From: an uncultured Oscillospiraceae bacterium
Lineage (GTDB): Bacteria; Bacillota; Clostridia; Oscillospirales; Oscillospiraceae
Direction: 5' to 3'
DNA length: 45,120 nt
Assembly (NCBI GenBank): GCA_947631595.1
Contig: CANRLZ010000011.1
Coordinates: 1-45,120 of the forward strand
This document shows positions 30,309-39,613 of this stretch, piece after piece. A model generated the notes under the pieces. That model did no database searches. It was not told the origin of the DNA and saw nothing but the letters and a program-made list of their open reading frames with translations. Made by a program: the position numbers and the translations under genes. The number at the start of each line of letters is the position of its first letter. The stretch's first letter is position 1.

Positions 30309-32345
30309 ATGCTGGAGCTTCTCTCCCCCGCCGGGTCGCCGGAGGCGGTGACCGCCGCCGTCCAGAACGGCGCGGACGCCGTCTATCTGGGCTGCGGTGA
30401 CTTCAACGCCCGCCGCAGGGCCAGGAACTTCACCCCCGACGATCTGGCGCGGGCGTGCGCCTACTGCCACGTCCGGGGCGTCAAGGTGTACCTCACCCTG
30501 AACACCCTCCTGTCCGACCGGGAGCTGGCCGCCGCCTTAGACCTGGCGGCGTTTGCCAACGAGATCGGCGTGGACGCGGTGCTGGTGCAGGACCTGGGCC
30601 TGGCCCAGGCGCTCCGCCGCCGCTTTCCCGACCTGCCCCTCCACGGCTCCACCCAGATGACCGTCCACTCCCTGGCCGGGGTGGAGTTCTGCGCCAAGAT
30701 GGGCCTGAGCCGGGTGGTGCTCAGCCGGGAGCTGGACCGGGAGGCCATCGCCTATATCTGCCGCCGCGCCCCTGTGGAGGTCGAGGTATTCGTCCACGGG
30801 GCGCTTTGTATGTGCTACTCCGGTCAGTGCTTCCTCTCCGCCATGCTGGGCGGCCGCAGCGGCAACCGGGGGCTGTGCGCCCAGCCCTGCCGCCTGCCCT
30901 ACAACGGCGGGCACCCCCTGTCCCTGAAGGACTCCTCCCTGGCCGGGCACCTCAAGGAGCTGGACGAGATGGGCGTGGCCTGCGTGAAGATCGAGGGGCG
31001 GATGAAGCGGCCGGAGTACGTGGCCGTGGTCACCGGGGTCTACGCCGCCGCCCTCCGGGAGGGGCGGGAACCCACGGAGGAGGAGCTGCGGGCGCTGGAG
31101 AACGCCTTCTCCCGCTCCGGCTTCACCCAGGGGTACTACCTGGGCGAGACCGGCCCGGAGATGTTCGGCGTCCGCGCCGAAGGAGACCCCCCGGAGAGCC
31201 TGTTCGCCGCCGCCCGGGAGAGCTACCGCCGGGAGACGCCCCAGGTGGGGCTGACCCTGAGCGCCACCCTCCGGGCCGGACAGCCCGCCGCCCTCTCCGT
31301 CCAGGATGACCTCGGCCATACCGTCCAGGTCCAGGGCGCCGTCCCGGAACCCGCCCGCGCGCGGGCAACCACCGAGGAGGACGTCCGGGGGCAGCTGGGC
31401 AAGACCGGCGGCACGCCCTACGCCGTGACCTCCCTCCACCTGGCGGTGGAACCCGGACTGGCGGTACCCAAGTCCGCGCTGAACGCCCTGCGCCGGGAGG
31501 CGCTGGAGCGGCTGACCGACCTGCGCGCTGCCCCGCCCCCGCGCCGGGTGCTGCCCGACACGCCGACCCCCTCCGTCCCCGGCCCCTCCGGGCCGCCGGA
31601 GTTTATTTTCTCCCTCCGCGCCCCGGAACAGCTCACCCCGGAACTCTGGGCGCTGCCCCACCGCTTCATCGACCTGCCCGCCGCCGCCTTTGTCCGGGAC
31701 CCGGAGCGCGTCCGGGCGGCTCGCGCGGACGGGGCGAAGTTCCGGGTGGCCCTGCCCCGCGTCTGCTGGGACAGAGAGCGCCACGAGCTGGACGCCCAAC
31801 TGGACGCCGCCGCCGCCCTGGGCGCGGAGGCCGCCCTGGCGCCCACCTGGGACCTCTTGCAGGCGGCCAAAGATCACGGCTTCGCCTGCTGGGGGGACTT
31901 CGGCCTGGGGGTGTACAACTCCCGGACGCTGGAGGCCATGGCCGCCCTGGGCTTCGCCGGGGCCACCGCCTCCTTCGAACTGAAGCTGCCCATGGTCCGG
32001 GGCCTGTCCAAGCCCCTGCCCCTGGAGGCCATCGTCTACGGGCGGCTGCCGCTGATGCTTTTGGAGCAAGCCCCCGGCGGCAGGGCCGCCGACGGCCTCA
32101 CCGACCGGCTGGGCGTCACCTTCCCCCTGCTCCCCACCTTTGGCGGGCGGTGGGAACTGCTCAACAGCCAGGTGCTCTACCTGGCGGACAAGGCCGACTG
32201 GAAGTCCCTGGGCCTCGCCGCCGCCCGGCTGTTGTTCACCGACGAATCCCCCCGGCGCTGCGTCCAGGTGGCGCAGGAATACCGCGCCGGCGGCCAGCCC
32301 CCTAAGCCCTTTACCCGGGGGCTTTACTACCGGGACGTGGAGTGA
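30309..32345 (+). CDS. U32 family peptidase / RlhA-like protein
   Basis: The 678-residue protein starts with the U32 pattern LELLSPAGSPEAVTAAVQNGADAVYLG and has the signature around residues 160-195 (FVHGALCMCYSGQCF, GLCAQPCRLPY), with C167, C169, C174, C190 and C194 as possible Fe-S ligands. A second domain (about 330-678) matches the long U32 forms that carry a DUF3656-type region. E. coli RlhA of this family hydroxylates C2501 of 23S rRNA; older annotation calls these proteins collagenases. It starts six bases after zapA. Whether this copy modifies rRNA or has another role is inference. Confidence 0.9.
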   Translation: MLELLSPAGSPEAVTAAVQNGADAVYLGCGDFNARRRARNFTPDDLARACAYCHVRGVKVYLTLNTLLSDRELAAALDLAAFANEIGVDAVLVQDLGLAQALRRRFPDLPLHGSTQMTVHSLAGVEFCAKMGLSRVVLSRELDREAIAYICRRAPVEVEVFVHGALCMCYSGQCFLSAMLGGRSGNRGLCAQPCRLPYNGGHPLSLKDSSLAGHLKELDEMGVACVKIEGRMKRPEYVAVVTGVYAAALREGREPTEEELRALENAFSRSGFTQGYYLGETGPEMFGVRAEGDPPESLFAAARESYRRETPQVGLTLSATLRAGQPAALSVQDDLGHTVQVQGAVPEPARARATTEEDVRGQLGKTGGTPYAVTSLHLAVEPGLAVPKSALNALRREALERLTDLRAAPPPRRVLPDTPTPSVPGPSGPPEFIFSLRAPEQLTPELWALPHRFIDLPAAAFVRDPERVRAARADGAKFRVALPRVCWDRERHELDAQLDAAAALGAEAALAPTWDLLQAAKDHGFACWGDFGLGVYNSRTLEAMAALGFAGATASFELKLPMVRGLSKPLPLEAIVYGRLPLMLLEQAPGGRAADGLTDRLGVTFPLLPTFGGRWELLNSQVLYLADKADWKSLGLAAARLLFTDESPRRCVQVAQEYRAGGQPPKPFTRGLYYRDVE

Positions 32346-32372
32346 CCCGCGTCCCCGGAAGGAGAGAACCTC

Positions 32373-32825
32373 ATGCTGGATAACCACATCAGCCTCGCCA
32401 TCAAGCCCCTCTCCCCCAAGGCCATCCTCCCCAGCTACGCCACCCCCGGCGCGGCGGGGATGGACCTCCACGCCTGCCTGGACGAGCCGGTGACCATTCA
32501 GCCCGGCCAGCGGGTGCCGGTGCCCACCGGCCTGGCCATCGCCCTGCCCGGTCCGGGGTACGCCGCCTTCCTCTTCCCCCGCTCCGGGCTGGGGGTGAAG
32601 GCGGGGATCACCCTGCCCAACTGCGTGGGCGTGGTGGACAGCGACTACCGGGGGGAGATCACCGTGGGGCTTATCAACCTCTCCGACGCCCCCTACACCG
32701 TCCAGCCGGGCGACCGGATCGCCCAGATGGTCATCCTCCCGGTGGTACGCGCCAACCTCCAGGTCACCGATACGCTGGACGCGACCCAGCGGGGCGCCGG
32801 GGGCTTTGGCTCCACGGGAAAGTGA
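32373..32825 (+). CDS. dut: dUTP diphosphatase (dUTPase)
   Basis: The 150-residue trimeric-type dUTPase shows the five motifs: AAGMDLHA, PRSGLGVKAGI, GVVDSDYRGEI, PGDRIAQMVI and the C-terminal arm GAGGFGSTG that closes the active site. It hydrolyses dUTP to dUMP and pyrophosphate, limiting uracil incorporation into DNA. GGAAGGAGAG precedes the ATG. It lies 27 bases after the U32 gene and eight before maf, so two house-cleaning nucleotide pyrophosphatases are adjacent. Confidence 0.95.
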   Translation: MLDNHISLAIKPLSPKAILPSYATPGAAGMDLHACLDEPVTIQPGQRVPVPTGLAIALPGPGYAAFLFPRSGLGVKAGITLPNCVGVVDSDYRGEITVGLINLSDAPYTVQPGDRIAQMVILPVVRANLQVTDTLDATQRGAGGFGSTGK

Positions 32826-32832
32826 GGCCGCG

Positions 32833-33420
32833 GTGGAGATCATCCTGGCCAGCGGCTCTCCCCGGCGCAGAGCGCTTTTGACCCAGATGGGTCTGTCCTT
32901 CCGGGTGGTGGTCTCCCACGCCGACGAGGCGGTGGACCCCGCCCTTCCCCCCGCCGAACAGGTGGAGCAGCTCTCCCTGCGCAAGGCCCAGGCCGTGGCG
33001 CCCCTGGTTTCCAAGGACGCGGTGATCCTGGCGGCGGATACCCTGGTGGCCCTGGACGGCGTGATCCTGGGCAAGCCGGGAACGCCCCGTGAGGCCGCCG
33101 ATATGCTGACCCGTCTCTCCGGCCGGACTCATACGGTGTTCACCGGCTTCACCCTCCTGCGGGGTGAGGAGGTCGTCACCCAGAGCGAGGCCACCCGAGT
33201 CACCTTCCGCCCCCTCACCCCCGGCGAGATCGACGCCTACGTCGCCACCGGCGAACCCATGGACAAGGCGGGCGCCTACGGCATCCAGGGCTTGGGCGGT
33301 CTGCTGGTGGAGGGCATCGAGGGGGATTACTTCAACGTCATGGGCCTGCCCGTGTGCCGGGTGGGCCTTGCCCTGGGCCGGTTCGGCATCCGGCCTCTGG
33401 AGAAAGGAGGGCGGCCTTGA
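32833..33420 (+). CDS. maf: Maf family nucleoside triphosphate pyrophosphatase
   Basis: From the GTG at 32833 the product is 195 residues and starts with the family signature VEIILASGSPRRRALL. Further motifs are ILAADTLV, LGKPGTPREA, TVFTG and the closing GKAGAYGIQG-type block (here DKAGAYGIQG). Maf proteins hydrolyse modified or canonical NTPs and are linked with septum formation in Bacillus. The stop overlaps the mreC start (TTGA). maf-mre linkage is common in Firmicutes, normally with mreB between maf and mreC; that gene is missing here. Confidence 0.93.
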   Translation: MEIILASGSPRRRALLTQMGLSFRVVVSHADEAVDPALPPAEQVEQLSLRKAQAVAPLVSKDAVILAADTLVALDGVILGKPGTPREAADMLTRLSGRTHTVFTGFTLLRGEEVVTQSEATRVTFRPLTPGEIDAYVATGEPMDKAGAYGIQGLGGLLVEGIEGDYFNVMGLPVCRVGLALGRFGIRPLEKGGRP

Positions 33421-34265
33421 AAAAGTTCTTTCAGTCCAGCGGCGGGCTTATCGTGCTCATCGCCCTGCTGCTGGCCGCCCTCACCCTCGTCCTCTCCCTG
33501 ACCTTCTCCGGCGCCGACCCCCTGGCCAACCTGTGGGGGGTGGTGACCACCCCCTTCCGCGCCGCGGGGAGCGCGGCGGCGAGCTGGGCGGAACACACCT
33601 TCTCCCACCGCTACCAGGAGGAGGTCTTGCAGGAGGAGGTGGATCGCCTGCGCAAGGAGCTGGCCGACGCGGAACGCACCATCCGGGAGGGCGAGGCCGC
33701 CGTGGCGGAAAATGAGCGGCTGCGCGCCCTGGCCGACCTGCGGCAGAAGCGCTCCGACCTCACCGACATGGAGAGCGCCACCGTCACCGCCCGCGCCCAG
33801 TCCAACTGGGAGTCCTCCCTCACCATCAGCAAGGGCAGCAACTACGGCATCCAGGAGGGCCAGAGCGTCATCGACGCCTACGGCGACCTGGTGGGCGTTG
33901 TCCGGGAGGTGGGCCTGAACTGGGCCACCGTCCTCACGGTGGTGGACACCGACATCGACATGGGCGGCAAGGTCTCCCGCCCCGGCGGGCAGATCGCCGC
34001 CGTGCTGGAGGGGGACTTCCAGCTCATGACCCAGGGCCGGGTGAAGCTGTCCTACCTCCCGGAGGACACCCAGCTCCGCTCCGGCGACCTGGTACTCACC
34101 TCCGGCCGGGGCGGGGTGTATCCCCCCGACCTGGTGGTGGGCACGGTGGAGTCGGTCCAGGACGACCCCTCCGGCATGACCCGGTACGCCGTGGTGGCGC
34201 CACGCGCGGAACTGGACACCCTGGAACAGGTCTTCGTCATCAAATCCTTTGAAGTCGTGGAGTGA
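33417..34265 (+). CDS. mreC: Rod shape-determining protein MreC
   Basis: The 282-residue protein has one N-terminal membrane helix (about 8-30), a coiled coil (about 62-100) and the beta-rich extracellular domain with GSNYGIQEGQSVID, GLVGVV-like GDLVGVVREVG and the late SGRGGVYPPDLVVGTV motif. MreC links the elongation machinery to PBP2 outside the membrane. The start is TTG, six to seven bases after AAAGGAGG, and overlaps the maf stop. mreD follows after three bases. Confidence 0.94.
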   Translation: MKKFFQSSGGLIVLIALLLAALTLVLSLTFSGADPLANLWGVVTTPFRAAGSAAASWAEHTFSHRYQEEVLQEEVDRLRKELADAERTIREGEAAVAENERLRALADLRQKRSDLTDMESATVTARAQSNWESSLTISKGSNYGIQEGQSVIDAYGDLVGVVREVGLNWATVLTVVDTDIDMGGKVSRPGGQIAAVLEGDFQLMTQGRVKLSYLPEDTQLRSGDLVLTSGRGGVYPPDLVVGTVESVQDDPSGMTRYAVVAPRAELDTLEQVFVIKSFEVVE

Positions 34266-34268
34266 GTT

Positions 34269-34796
34269 ATGACCACACAGGATCAGGTCTGCAAATGGCT
34301 CTGCTACGCCCTGGGGGTGTTCCCCGTGTGGCTGGCGGAGACCCAGATCCTCAACCGCATCCCCCTCTTCGGGGTCATCCCGGTGCTGCTGCCGCTGGCG
34401 GCGGTGGCGGTGGCCCTGTGGGAGGGGGCAAAGCGCGGCGCGGTCTTCGGGCTGTGCCTGGGGATGGTGGCCGACGCGGTCTACCCCGGTATGCCCGGCG
34501 GGATGACCGCGGGTCTGTGCGCCCTGGGGCTGGTCACCGGCGCGGTGAGCCAGTACGGGGTGCGGCAGACCTTCGTGGGCTACCTCCTGTGCGCCGGGAT
34601 GGGCATGGGGCTGCTGGAGCTGGGCCGGATCGCCTTTTGCCTGCTCACCCGGCTGGGGCCGCTCCCGGCGGTGGCCTTCGTGGCCGCCAAGGAGGGGCTG
34701 TGGAGCCTGTGCTTCACCCCCGCGATCTACCTCATCTTCAAACTCGTCCACCGCGTAGTCAGTGCCAACTGGCCGGGAGGCGCCTATGAGTCATAA
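34269..34796 (+). CDS. mreD: Rod shape-determining protein MreD
   Basis: The 175-residue protein is very hydrophobic with about five membrane segments and the usual MreD size. Family motifs are weak by nature, but position between mreC and mrdA is diagnostic. Residues GLCLGMVADAVYPG resemble the conserved MreD segment with GF/GLxxDxxxP. It is part of the membrane complex for lateral wall synthesis. The start lies three bases after mreC; its 3' end overlaps the PBP2 start by 11 bases. Confidence 0.85.
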   Translation: MTTQDQVCKWLCYALGVFPVWLAETQILNRIPLFGVIPVLLPLAAVAVALWEGAKRGAVFGLCLGMVADAVYPGMPGGMTAGLCALGLVTGAVSQYGVRQTFVGYLLCAGMGMGLLELGRIAFCLLTRLGPLPAVAFVAAKEGLWSLCFTPAIYLIFKLVHRVVSANWPGGAYES

Positions 34797-36804
34797 GCGC
34801 CGGGAATTGGTCCGCGTCGTGAGTCTGCTGGTCCTCCTTCTGGCGGTACTCACCTGCTTTTTCTATCTGCTCTACGACTTGCAGATCAACCGCCAGGAGG
34901 AGTTTCAGGCCCGGATGGTGAAGGCCGTGGGCCGCACCGAGACCGTCCCCGCCGCCCGGGGGGAACTCACCGACCGCTACGGCCGCCCCATGGTCTCCAA
35001 CCAGGTGGTCTACCAGGTGACCCTGAACACCTCCCTCATGGGGGAGGACCGGGACGCCATTTTGCTGGAACTCATGGACGTGGCACGGGAGCGGGGCGTC
35101 ACCTGGCCGGACAATTTGCCCCTGGACCGGGAGGCGCCCTACGCCCTGAACTGGGACCGCCTCACCTCCGGCGGCCGGAAAAACTACGAGGCCCTGGCCC
35201 AGGAGCTGGAGTGGACGGGAAACACCACCGCCTCCATCCTGGCCCAGCTGCGGAAGACCTATAAGCTCTCCGACGACCTCTCCGACGCCCAGGTCCGGGA
35301 TCTGGGGGGCGTGCTCTACGAGCTGTCCCTGCGCACGGAGGAGATCACCTGGTCGGAGTACGTCTTCGCCCAGGATGTGGATGTGGACTTCATCGCCATC
35401 CTCCGGGAGCGCGGCCTCACCGGCGTGGACGCCTCGCCGGTCACCACCCGGAAGTACGACACCACCTACGCCGCCCACATCCTGGGCCACACCGGGGATA
35501 TCCTCCGGGAGACCTGGCCCAAGTACAAGGAGCTGGGCTACGCCATGAACGAGAAAGTGGGCATCGACGGGGCGGAGAACGCCTTTGAAGACCTCCTCCG
35601 GGGCACCGCCGGCACCCAGGTGGTGGAGCGCAACGCCAAGGGCAAGGTGGTCTCCCAGACCTGGGTGGAGGAACCCCAGCCGGGGTACGACGTCTCCCTC
35701 ACCCTGGACCTGGCGCTCCAGCAGAAGGTGGAGGACGACCTGGCGGAGATGCTCCCCGGCATCACGGAAGGGGCCGGCGGCGGCGCGGCGGCCATGGTGG
35801 ATGTACACACCGGCGAGGTGCTGGCCCTGGCCTCCTACCCCACCTACGACCTGTCTGTCTACCAGGACGCCACCCGCTACCAGGAGGTGGTGAACGACCC
35901 CCTGAAGCCCCTGAACAACCGCGCCACCTCCGGGATCTACTCCCCCGGCTCCACCTTCAAGATGCTGGTGGCCACCGCCGGGCTGGAGGAGGGGATCATC
36001 ACCCCCTCCACCCTCATCCGGGACACCGGGCGCTACACCTACTACAAATCCCCCCAGCCCCAGTGCTGGATCTACCGCCAGTACCGCTCCACCCACGGCA
36101 ACGTGAACGTCTCCAAGGCCATCGAGGTCTCCTGCAACGTCTTCTTCTACGACGTGGGCCGGCGCCTGGGCATCGACACCATCGACCGCTACGCCCAGCT
36201 CTTCGGCCTGGGCCAGCCCACCGGCATCGAGCTGCCCGAGAGCACCGGCGCGGTGGCCGGCCCGGAGTACTCCGAGAGCCACGGCCAGATCTGGTACGAG
36301 GGCAACGTCCTCTCCGCCGCCATCGGCCAGGAGAACAACCAGTTCACCCCCCTCCAGCTGGCCAACTACACCGCCACCCTGGCCAACGGCGGCACCCGCT
36401 ACGCCGCCCACCTCCTGAAGAGCGTGAAGTCCTCCGGCCAGACGGTGCGGGAGAACGAGCCGGAGGAGGTGGCGCACGTGGACATCCAGCCGGATAACCT
36501 GGCCGCCATCAAGAAGGGGATGCTGGCTCTGACCACCACCGGCTCCCTGGGGAGTTACTTCCGGGGCCTGCCCTTCCAGGTGGGCGCCAAGACCGGCTCT
36601 GCCCAGGTGGCCAACTCCACCTCCAACGCCGTGTTCGTCTGCTTCGCCCCCTTTGACGACCCCCAGGTGGCCCTGGCCCTGGTGGCGGAGAAGGGCGGCA
36701 GCGGCAGCGAGCTGGCCGCCGTGGCCGCCGACATTCTGGAGTACTACTTCTCCGCCCAGGGCGGCTTCTCCACCGCGGTGGAGGAGAACACCCTTTTGCG
36801 GTGA
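34786..36804 (+). CDS. mrdA: Penicillin-binding protein 2 (peptidoglycan transpeptidase)
   Basis: The 672-residue protein has a short cytoplasmic start, one membrane helix (about 10-30), the PBP dimerisation domain (with AARGELTDRYGRPM near 56-69) and a class B transpeptidase domain: SxxK at S389-K392 (STFK), SCN at 449-451 and KTGSAQ at 602-607. It cross-links peptidoglycan during elongation in partnership with RodA. GGGAGG precedes the ATG, which lies within the mreD 3' end. RodA is not in the window. Confidence 0.96.
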   Translation: MSHKRRELVRVVSLLVLLLAVLTCFFYLLYDLQINRQEEFQARMVKAVGRTETVPAARGELTDRYGRPMVSNQVVYQVTLNTSLMGEDRDAILLELMDVARERGVTWPDNLPLDREAPYALNWDRLTSGGRKNYEALAQELEWTGNTTASILAQLRKTYKLSDDLSDAQVRDLGGVLYELSLRTEEITWSEYVFAQDVDVDFIAILRERGLTGVDASPVTTRKYDTTYAAHILGHTGDILRETWPKYKELGYAMNEKVGIDGAENAFEDLLRGTAGTQVVERNAKGKVVSQTWVEEPQPGYDVSLTLDLALQQKVEDDLAEMLPGITEGAGGGAAAMVDVHTGEVLALASYPTYDLSVYQDATRYQEVVNDPLKPLNNRATSGIYSPGSTFKMLVATAGLEEGIITPSTLIRDTGRYTYYKSPQPQCWIYRQYRSTHGNVNVSKAIEVSCNVFFYDVGRRLGIDTIDRYAQLFGLGQPTGIELPESTGAVAGPEYSESHGQIWYEGNVLSAAIGQENNQFTPLQLANYTATLANGGTRYAAHLLKSVKSSGQTVRENEPEEVAHVDIQPDNLAAIKKGMLALTTTGSLGSYFRGLPFQVGAKTGSAQVANSTSNAVFVCFAPFDDPQVALALVAEKGGSGSELAAVAADILEYYFSAQGGFSTAVEENTLLR

Positions 36805-36835
36805 GTTTGAGATCGTCTATCCTATCCATGAGGTG

Positions 36836-38674
36836 ATGTACGTGTTTGACCCCGCCATCTTTGACCCCGCCGACCCCAGGTGCAAATCCCCCGCCGGAGG
36901 CGTGGCCGCCGGGAAGAGCGTGACGCTCTCGCTGTACCCGCCCCGGTCCCTGGGCTATCTCCAGGCCCAGGTGACCTTTCGTTATGAGCAGTGGGACGAC
37001 TACACCGAGACCCACTCCATCCCCTGGGTGGACTACGACCTGGGCGTGGACACCTTCACCGCCGTCATCCCCATCCCGGCGGACTACCAGGGCCTCATCT
37101 GGTACACCATCCGGACGGATTTCACCAACTACCCCTACTCCATGGAGTCGGAGGAGTTCCAGCTCACCGTCTTTGACGGGCGCGACAAGGTGCCGGAGTG
37201 GTTCGGCCTGGGGATGTGCTACCAGATCTTCCCCGACCGCTTCTGTCGGCTGAGCCTGCCCGCCGTCACCGGCCCGGGCGACCGCATTCTCCACCCCAAC
37301 TGGGGCGACGCCCCCTTCTACAAGCCGGAGCCGGGCCGGGGGGTCACCAACCGGGACTTCTTCGGCGGCTCCCTGAAGGGGGTGGAGAGCAAGCTGGACT
37401 ACCTGGCCGGCCTGGGGGTGGAGACCATCTACTTCTGCCCCATCTTCGAGGCCCTGGAGAACCACCGCTACGGCACGGCGGACTACGAGAAGGTGGACCC
37501 CATGCTGGGCACCCAGCGGGACTTTGAGCGGCTGTGCCAGGCCGCCCACCGCCGGGGCATCCGCATCATCCTGGACGGGGTGTTCAACCACGCCGGGTGG
37601 GCCAGCCGCTACTTCAACGCCACCGGCGTCTACGGCGAGGGGGGCGCGGCCCGGGACCCCAACTCCCCCTACCACGACTGGTTTTTGTGGGAACACTGGC
37701 CGGATCAGTACAAGTCCTGGTGGGGCTTCCACACCCTGCCCGACTTCAACAAGACAAACCCGGACTTTTTGGAGTATATCTGCGGGGAGAACGGCGTCAT
37801 CCGCACCTGGCTGCGCCGGGGGGCGGACGGCTGGCGGCTGGACGTGGCCGACGAGCTGCCCGACGAGATGGTCCACCTCATCCACCAGGCCGCCCGGGCG
37901 GAGAAGCCGGACGCCATCATCATCGGGGAGGTGTGGGAGGACGGGTCCAACAAGACCGCCTACGACATCCGCCGCAAGCACATCTGGGGCGGCCACTGCG
38001 ACGGGCTGATGAACTACCCCCTGCGCACCGCCCTCATCTCCTACCTCCTGGGCGGCGACGCCAGGGAGTTCCAGGACACCATGGAGACCATCCGGGACCA
38101 CTATCCCCCCTTCGCCTTCCACAACGCCATGAACGCCCTGGGCACCCACGACACCCTGCGCATCCTCACCTTCCTGGGCGTCGCCCACGACCATAAGAAC
38201 GACTGGACCAAGGATGAGCGCGCCGCCTACGTCATGACCCCCCAGGAGCGCGCCCAGGGGCTGACCCGGCTGAAGATGGGCTACGTACTGCTCTTCGCCT
38301 TCCCCGGCGCGCCCACGGTGTACTACGGGGACGAGGCGGGGATGACCGGGTTTGAGGACCCCTTCAACCGAGGCCCCTTCCCCTGGGGGAAGGAGGACAA
38401 GGAGCTGGTGACCTTCGTCTCCACCCTGGGCAATCTGCGCAAGCAGAACCACGCCCTGCGCCAGGGGAAGATCACCTACCTCGCCGCCGACCAGGGGCTG
38501 CTGGCCTTTGCGCGGACCTATGGCCGGGCCACCGCCATCGCCGCCGTCAACCGGGACGATCAGCCCCGGCGGCTGGACCTGCCCTTCTCTGCCACCGACC
38601 TGCTCACCGGGGAGGTCTTCCCCCGGGAGGCCCTTTTGCCCGGCGGCAGGGCCTTCCTCTTCGGCCGGAGCTGA
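36836..38674 (+). CDS. GH13 family glycosidase (neopullulanase / alpha-glucosidase type)
   Basis: The 612-residue protein has an N-terminal beta-sandwich domain (about 1-115), a GH13 barrel and a C-terminal beta domain. The catalytic residues are visible: nucleophile D336 in DGWRLDVAD, acid E365 in IIIGEVWED and the stabiliser D439 in GTHDT. GVFNH (about 248-252) is conserved region I. There is no signal peptide, so it should act inside the cell on maltodextrin-like glucans. The start is uncertain: ATG at 36836 is close to a GAGGTG, and a GTG three bases earlier is possible. Position after mrdA, 31 bases downstream, and one-base overlap with the next gene put it in the mre operon, which is unusual. 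Confidence 0.9.
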   Translation: MYVFDPAIFDPADPRCKSPAGGVAAGKSVTLSLYPPRSLGYLQAQVTFRYEQWDDYTETHSIPWVDYDLGVDTFTAVIPIPADYQGLIWYTIRTDFTNYPYSMESEEFQLTVFDGRDKVPEWFGLGMCYQIFPDRFCRLSLPAVTGPGDRILHPNWGDAPFYKPEPGRGVTNRDFFGGSLKGVESKLDYLAGLGVETIYFCPIFEALENHRYGTADYEKVDPMLGTQRDFERLCQAAHRRGIRIILDGVFNHAGWASRYFNATGVYGEGGAARDPNSPYHDWFLWEHWPDQYKSWWGFHTLPDFNKTNPDFLEYICGENGVIRTWLRRGADGWRLDVADELPDEMVHLIHQAARAEKPDAIIIGEVWEDGSNKTAYDIRRKHIWGGHCDGLMNYPLRTALISYLLGGDAREFQDTMETIRDHYPPFAFHNAMNALGTHDTLRILTFLGVAHDHKNDWTKDERAAYVMTPQERAQGLTRLKMGYVLLFAFPGAPTVYYGDEAGMTGFEDPFNRGPFPWGKEDKELVTFVSTLGNLRKQNHALRQGKITYLAADQGLLAFARTYGRATAIAAVNRDDQPRRLDLPFSATDLLTGEVFPREALLPGGRAFLFGRS

Positions 38675-39573
38675 TGGAGCGCCGCGTGCGCCACACCGTC
38701 ACCGCGGAGCAGGCTGGGATGCGGGTGGACGCCGTTTTGCGGGAGTCGCTGCACCTCACCGGGAGCGTCATCCGCCGGATCAAGTGGCTCCCCGACGGCA
38801 TCCTGCTGGACGGGGAAAGGGCCTTTGTCAACGCCCTTGTGGCGCCGGGGCAGGTGCTGGACGTGGCGGTGGACGACCCCGGCCGGACGCCGCGCATCCT
38901 CCCCGCGCCGGGGGCGCTGGACATCCGCTTTGAGGACGAGCATCTGGTGGTACTCAATAAACAGCCCGGCGTGCTGGTCCACCCCGTAGTGCCGGAGCAG
39001 ACGGACACCCTGGGCAACTTCCTCCTGTGGCACTACCAGCAGACCGGGCAGGCCGGGACGCTCTTCCACCCCGTCCACCGCCTGGATCGGGGCACCACCG
39101 GGCTGCTGGTGGCGGCCAAACACCCCAGCGCCCAGACCGCCCTGAAAGAACAGCTCCACACCCCCCGCTTCCGCCGGGTCTACCTGGCGGTCACCATGGG
39201 CGCGCCGGAGCCGCCGGAGGGCGCGGTGGACGCCCCCATCCGAAAAGACCCCGCCTCCGCCATCGCCCACCAGGTACACCCCGACGGGCTGCCCGCCCGC
39301 ACCCGCTATCGGGTCCTGCGCACCAGCGGCCCTTACGCCCTGGTGGAGCTGGTGCTGGACACCGGGCGCACCCACCAGATCCGGGTGCACATGGCCCACC
39401 TGGGCCACCCCCTGGCGGGGGATTTTCTCTACGGCGCGGAGGATCGCCAGCTCATCCCCCGCCCCGCGCTCCACTCCTACCACCTCTCGTTTCAGCACCC
39501 CGTCACCGGCGGGGAGATGGACTTCACCCAGCCCCTCCCGGAGGACATGGGGCGGCTGGTGCCGGAGACGTGA
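38674..39573 (+). CDS. RluA family pseudouridine synthase
   Basis: The 299-residue protein has an S4-like N-terminal part (about 10-70) and the RluA catalytic domain with HRLDRGTTGLLV (catalytic D138), RRVYLAV and TGRTHQIRVHMAHLGHPLAGD. It isomerises uridine in rRNA or tRNA; which RluA/C/D subgroup cannot be stated. Its ATG overlaps the glycosidase stop by one base (TGATG). It is the last gene of the zapA operon, followed by a strong terminator. Confidence 0.94.
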   Translation: MERRVRHTVTAEQAGMRVDAVLRESLHLTGSVIRRIKWLPDGILLDGERAFVNALVAPGQVLDVAVDDPGRTPRILPAPGALDIRFEDEHLVVLNKQPGVLVHPVVPEQTDTLGNFLLWHYQQTGQAGTLFHPVHRLDRGTTGLLVAAKHPSAQTALKEQLHTPRFRRVYLAVTMGAPEPPEGAVDAPIRKDPASAIAHQVHPDGLPARTRYRVLRTSGPYALVELVLDTGRTHQIRVHMAHLGHPLAGDFLYGAEDRQLIPRPALHSYHLSFQHPVTGGEMDFTQPLPEDMGRLVPET

Positions 39574-39575
39574 CA

Positions 39576-39613
39576 AAAGCGCCTGGAAAAGCGGTTGCTT
39601 TTCCAGGCGCTTT
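39576..39613. terminator. Bidirectional terminator
   Basis: A perfect seventeen-pair stem (39576-39592 with 39597-39613) with loop GGTT; T-rich on both strands because the stem ends in AAA/TTT. It closes the zapA operon and the converging ybaK gene. Confidence 0.9.
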
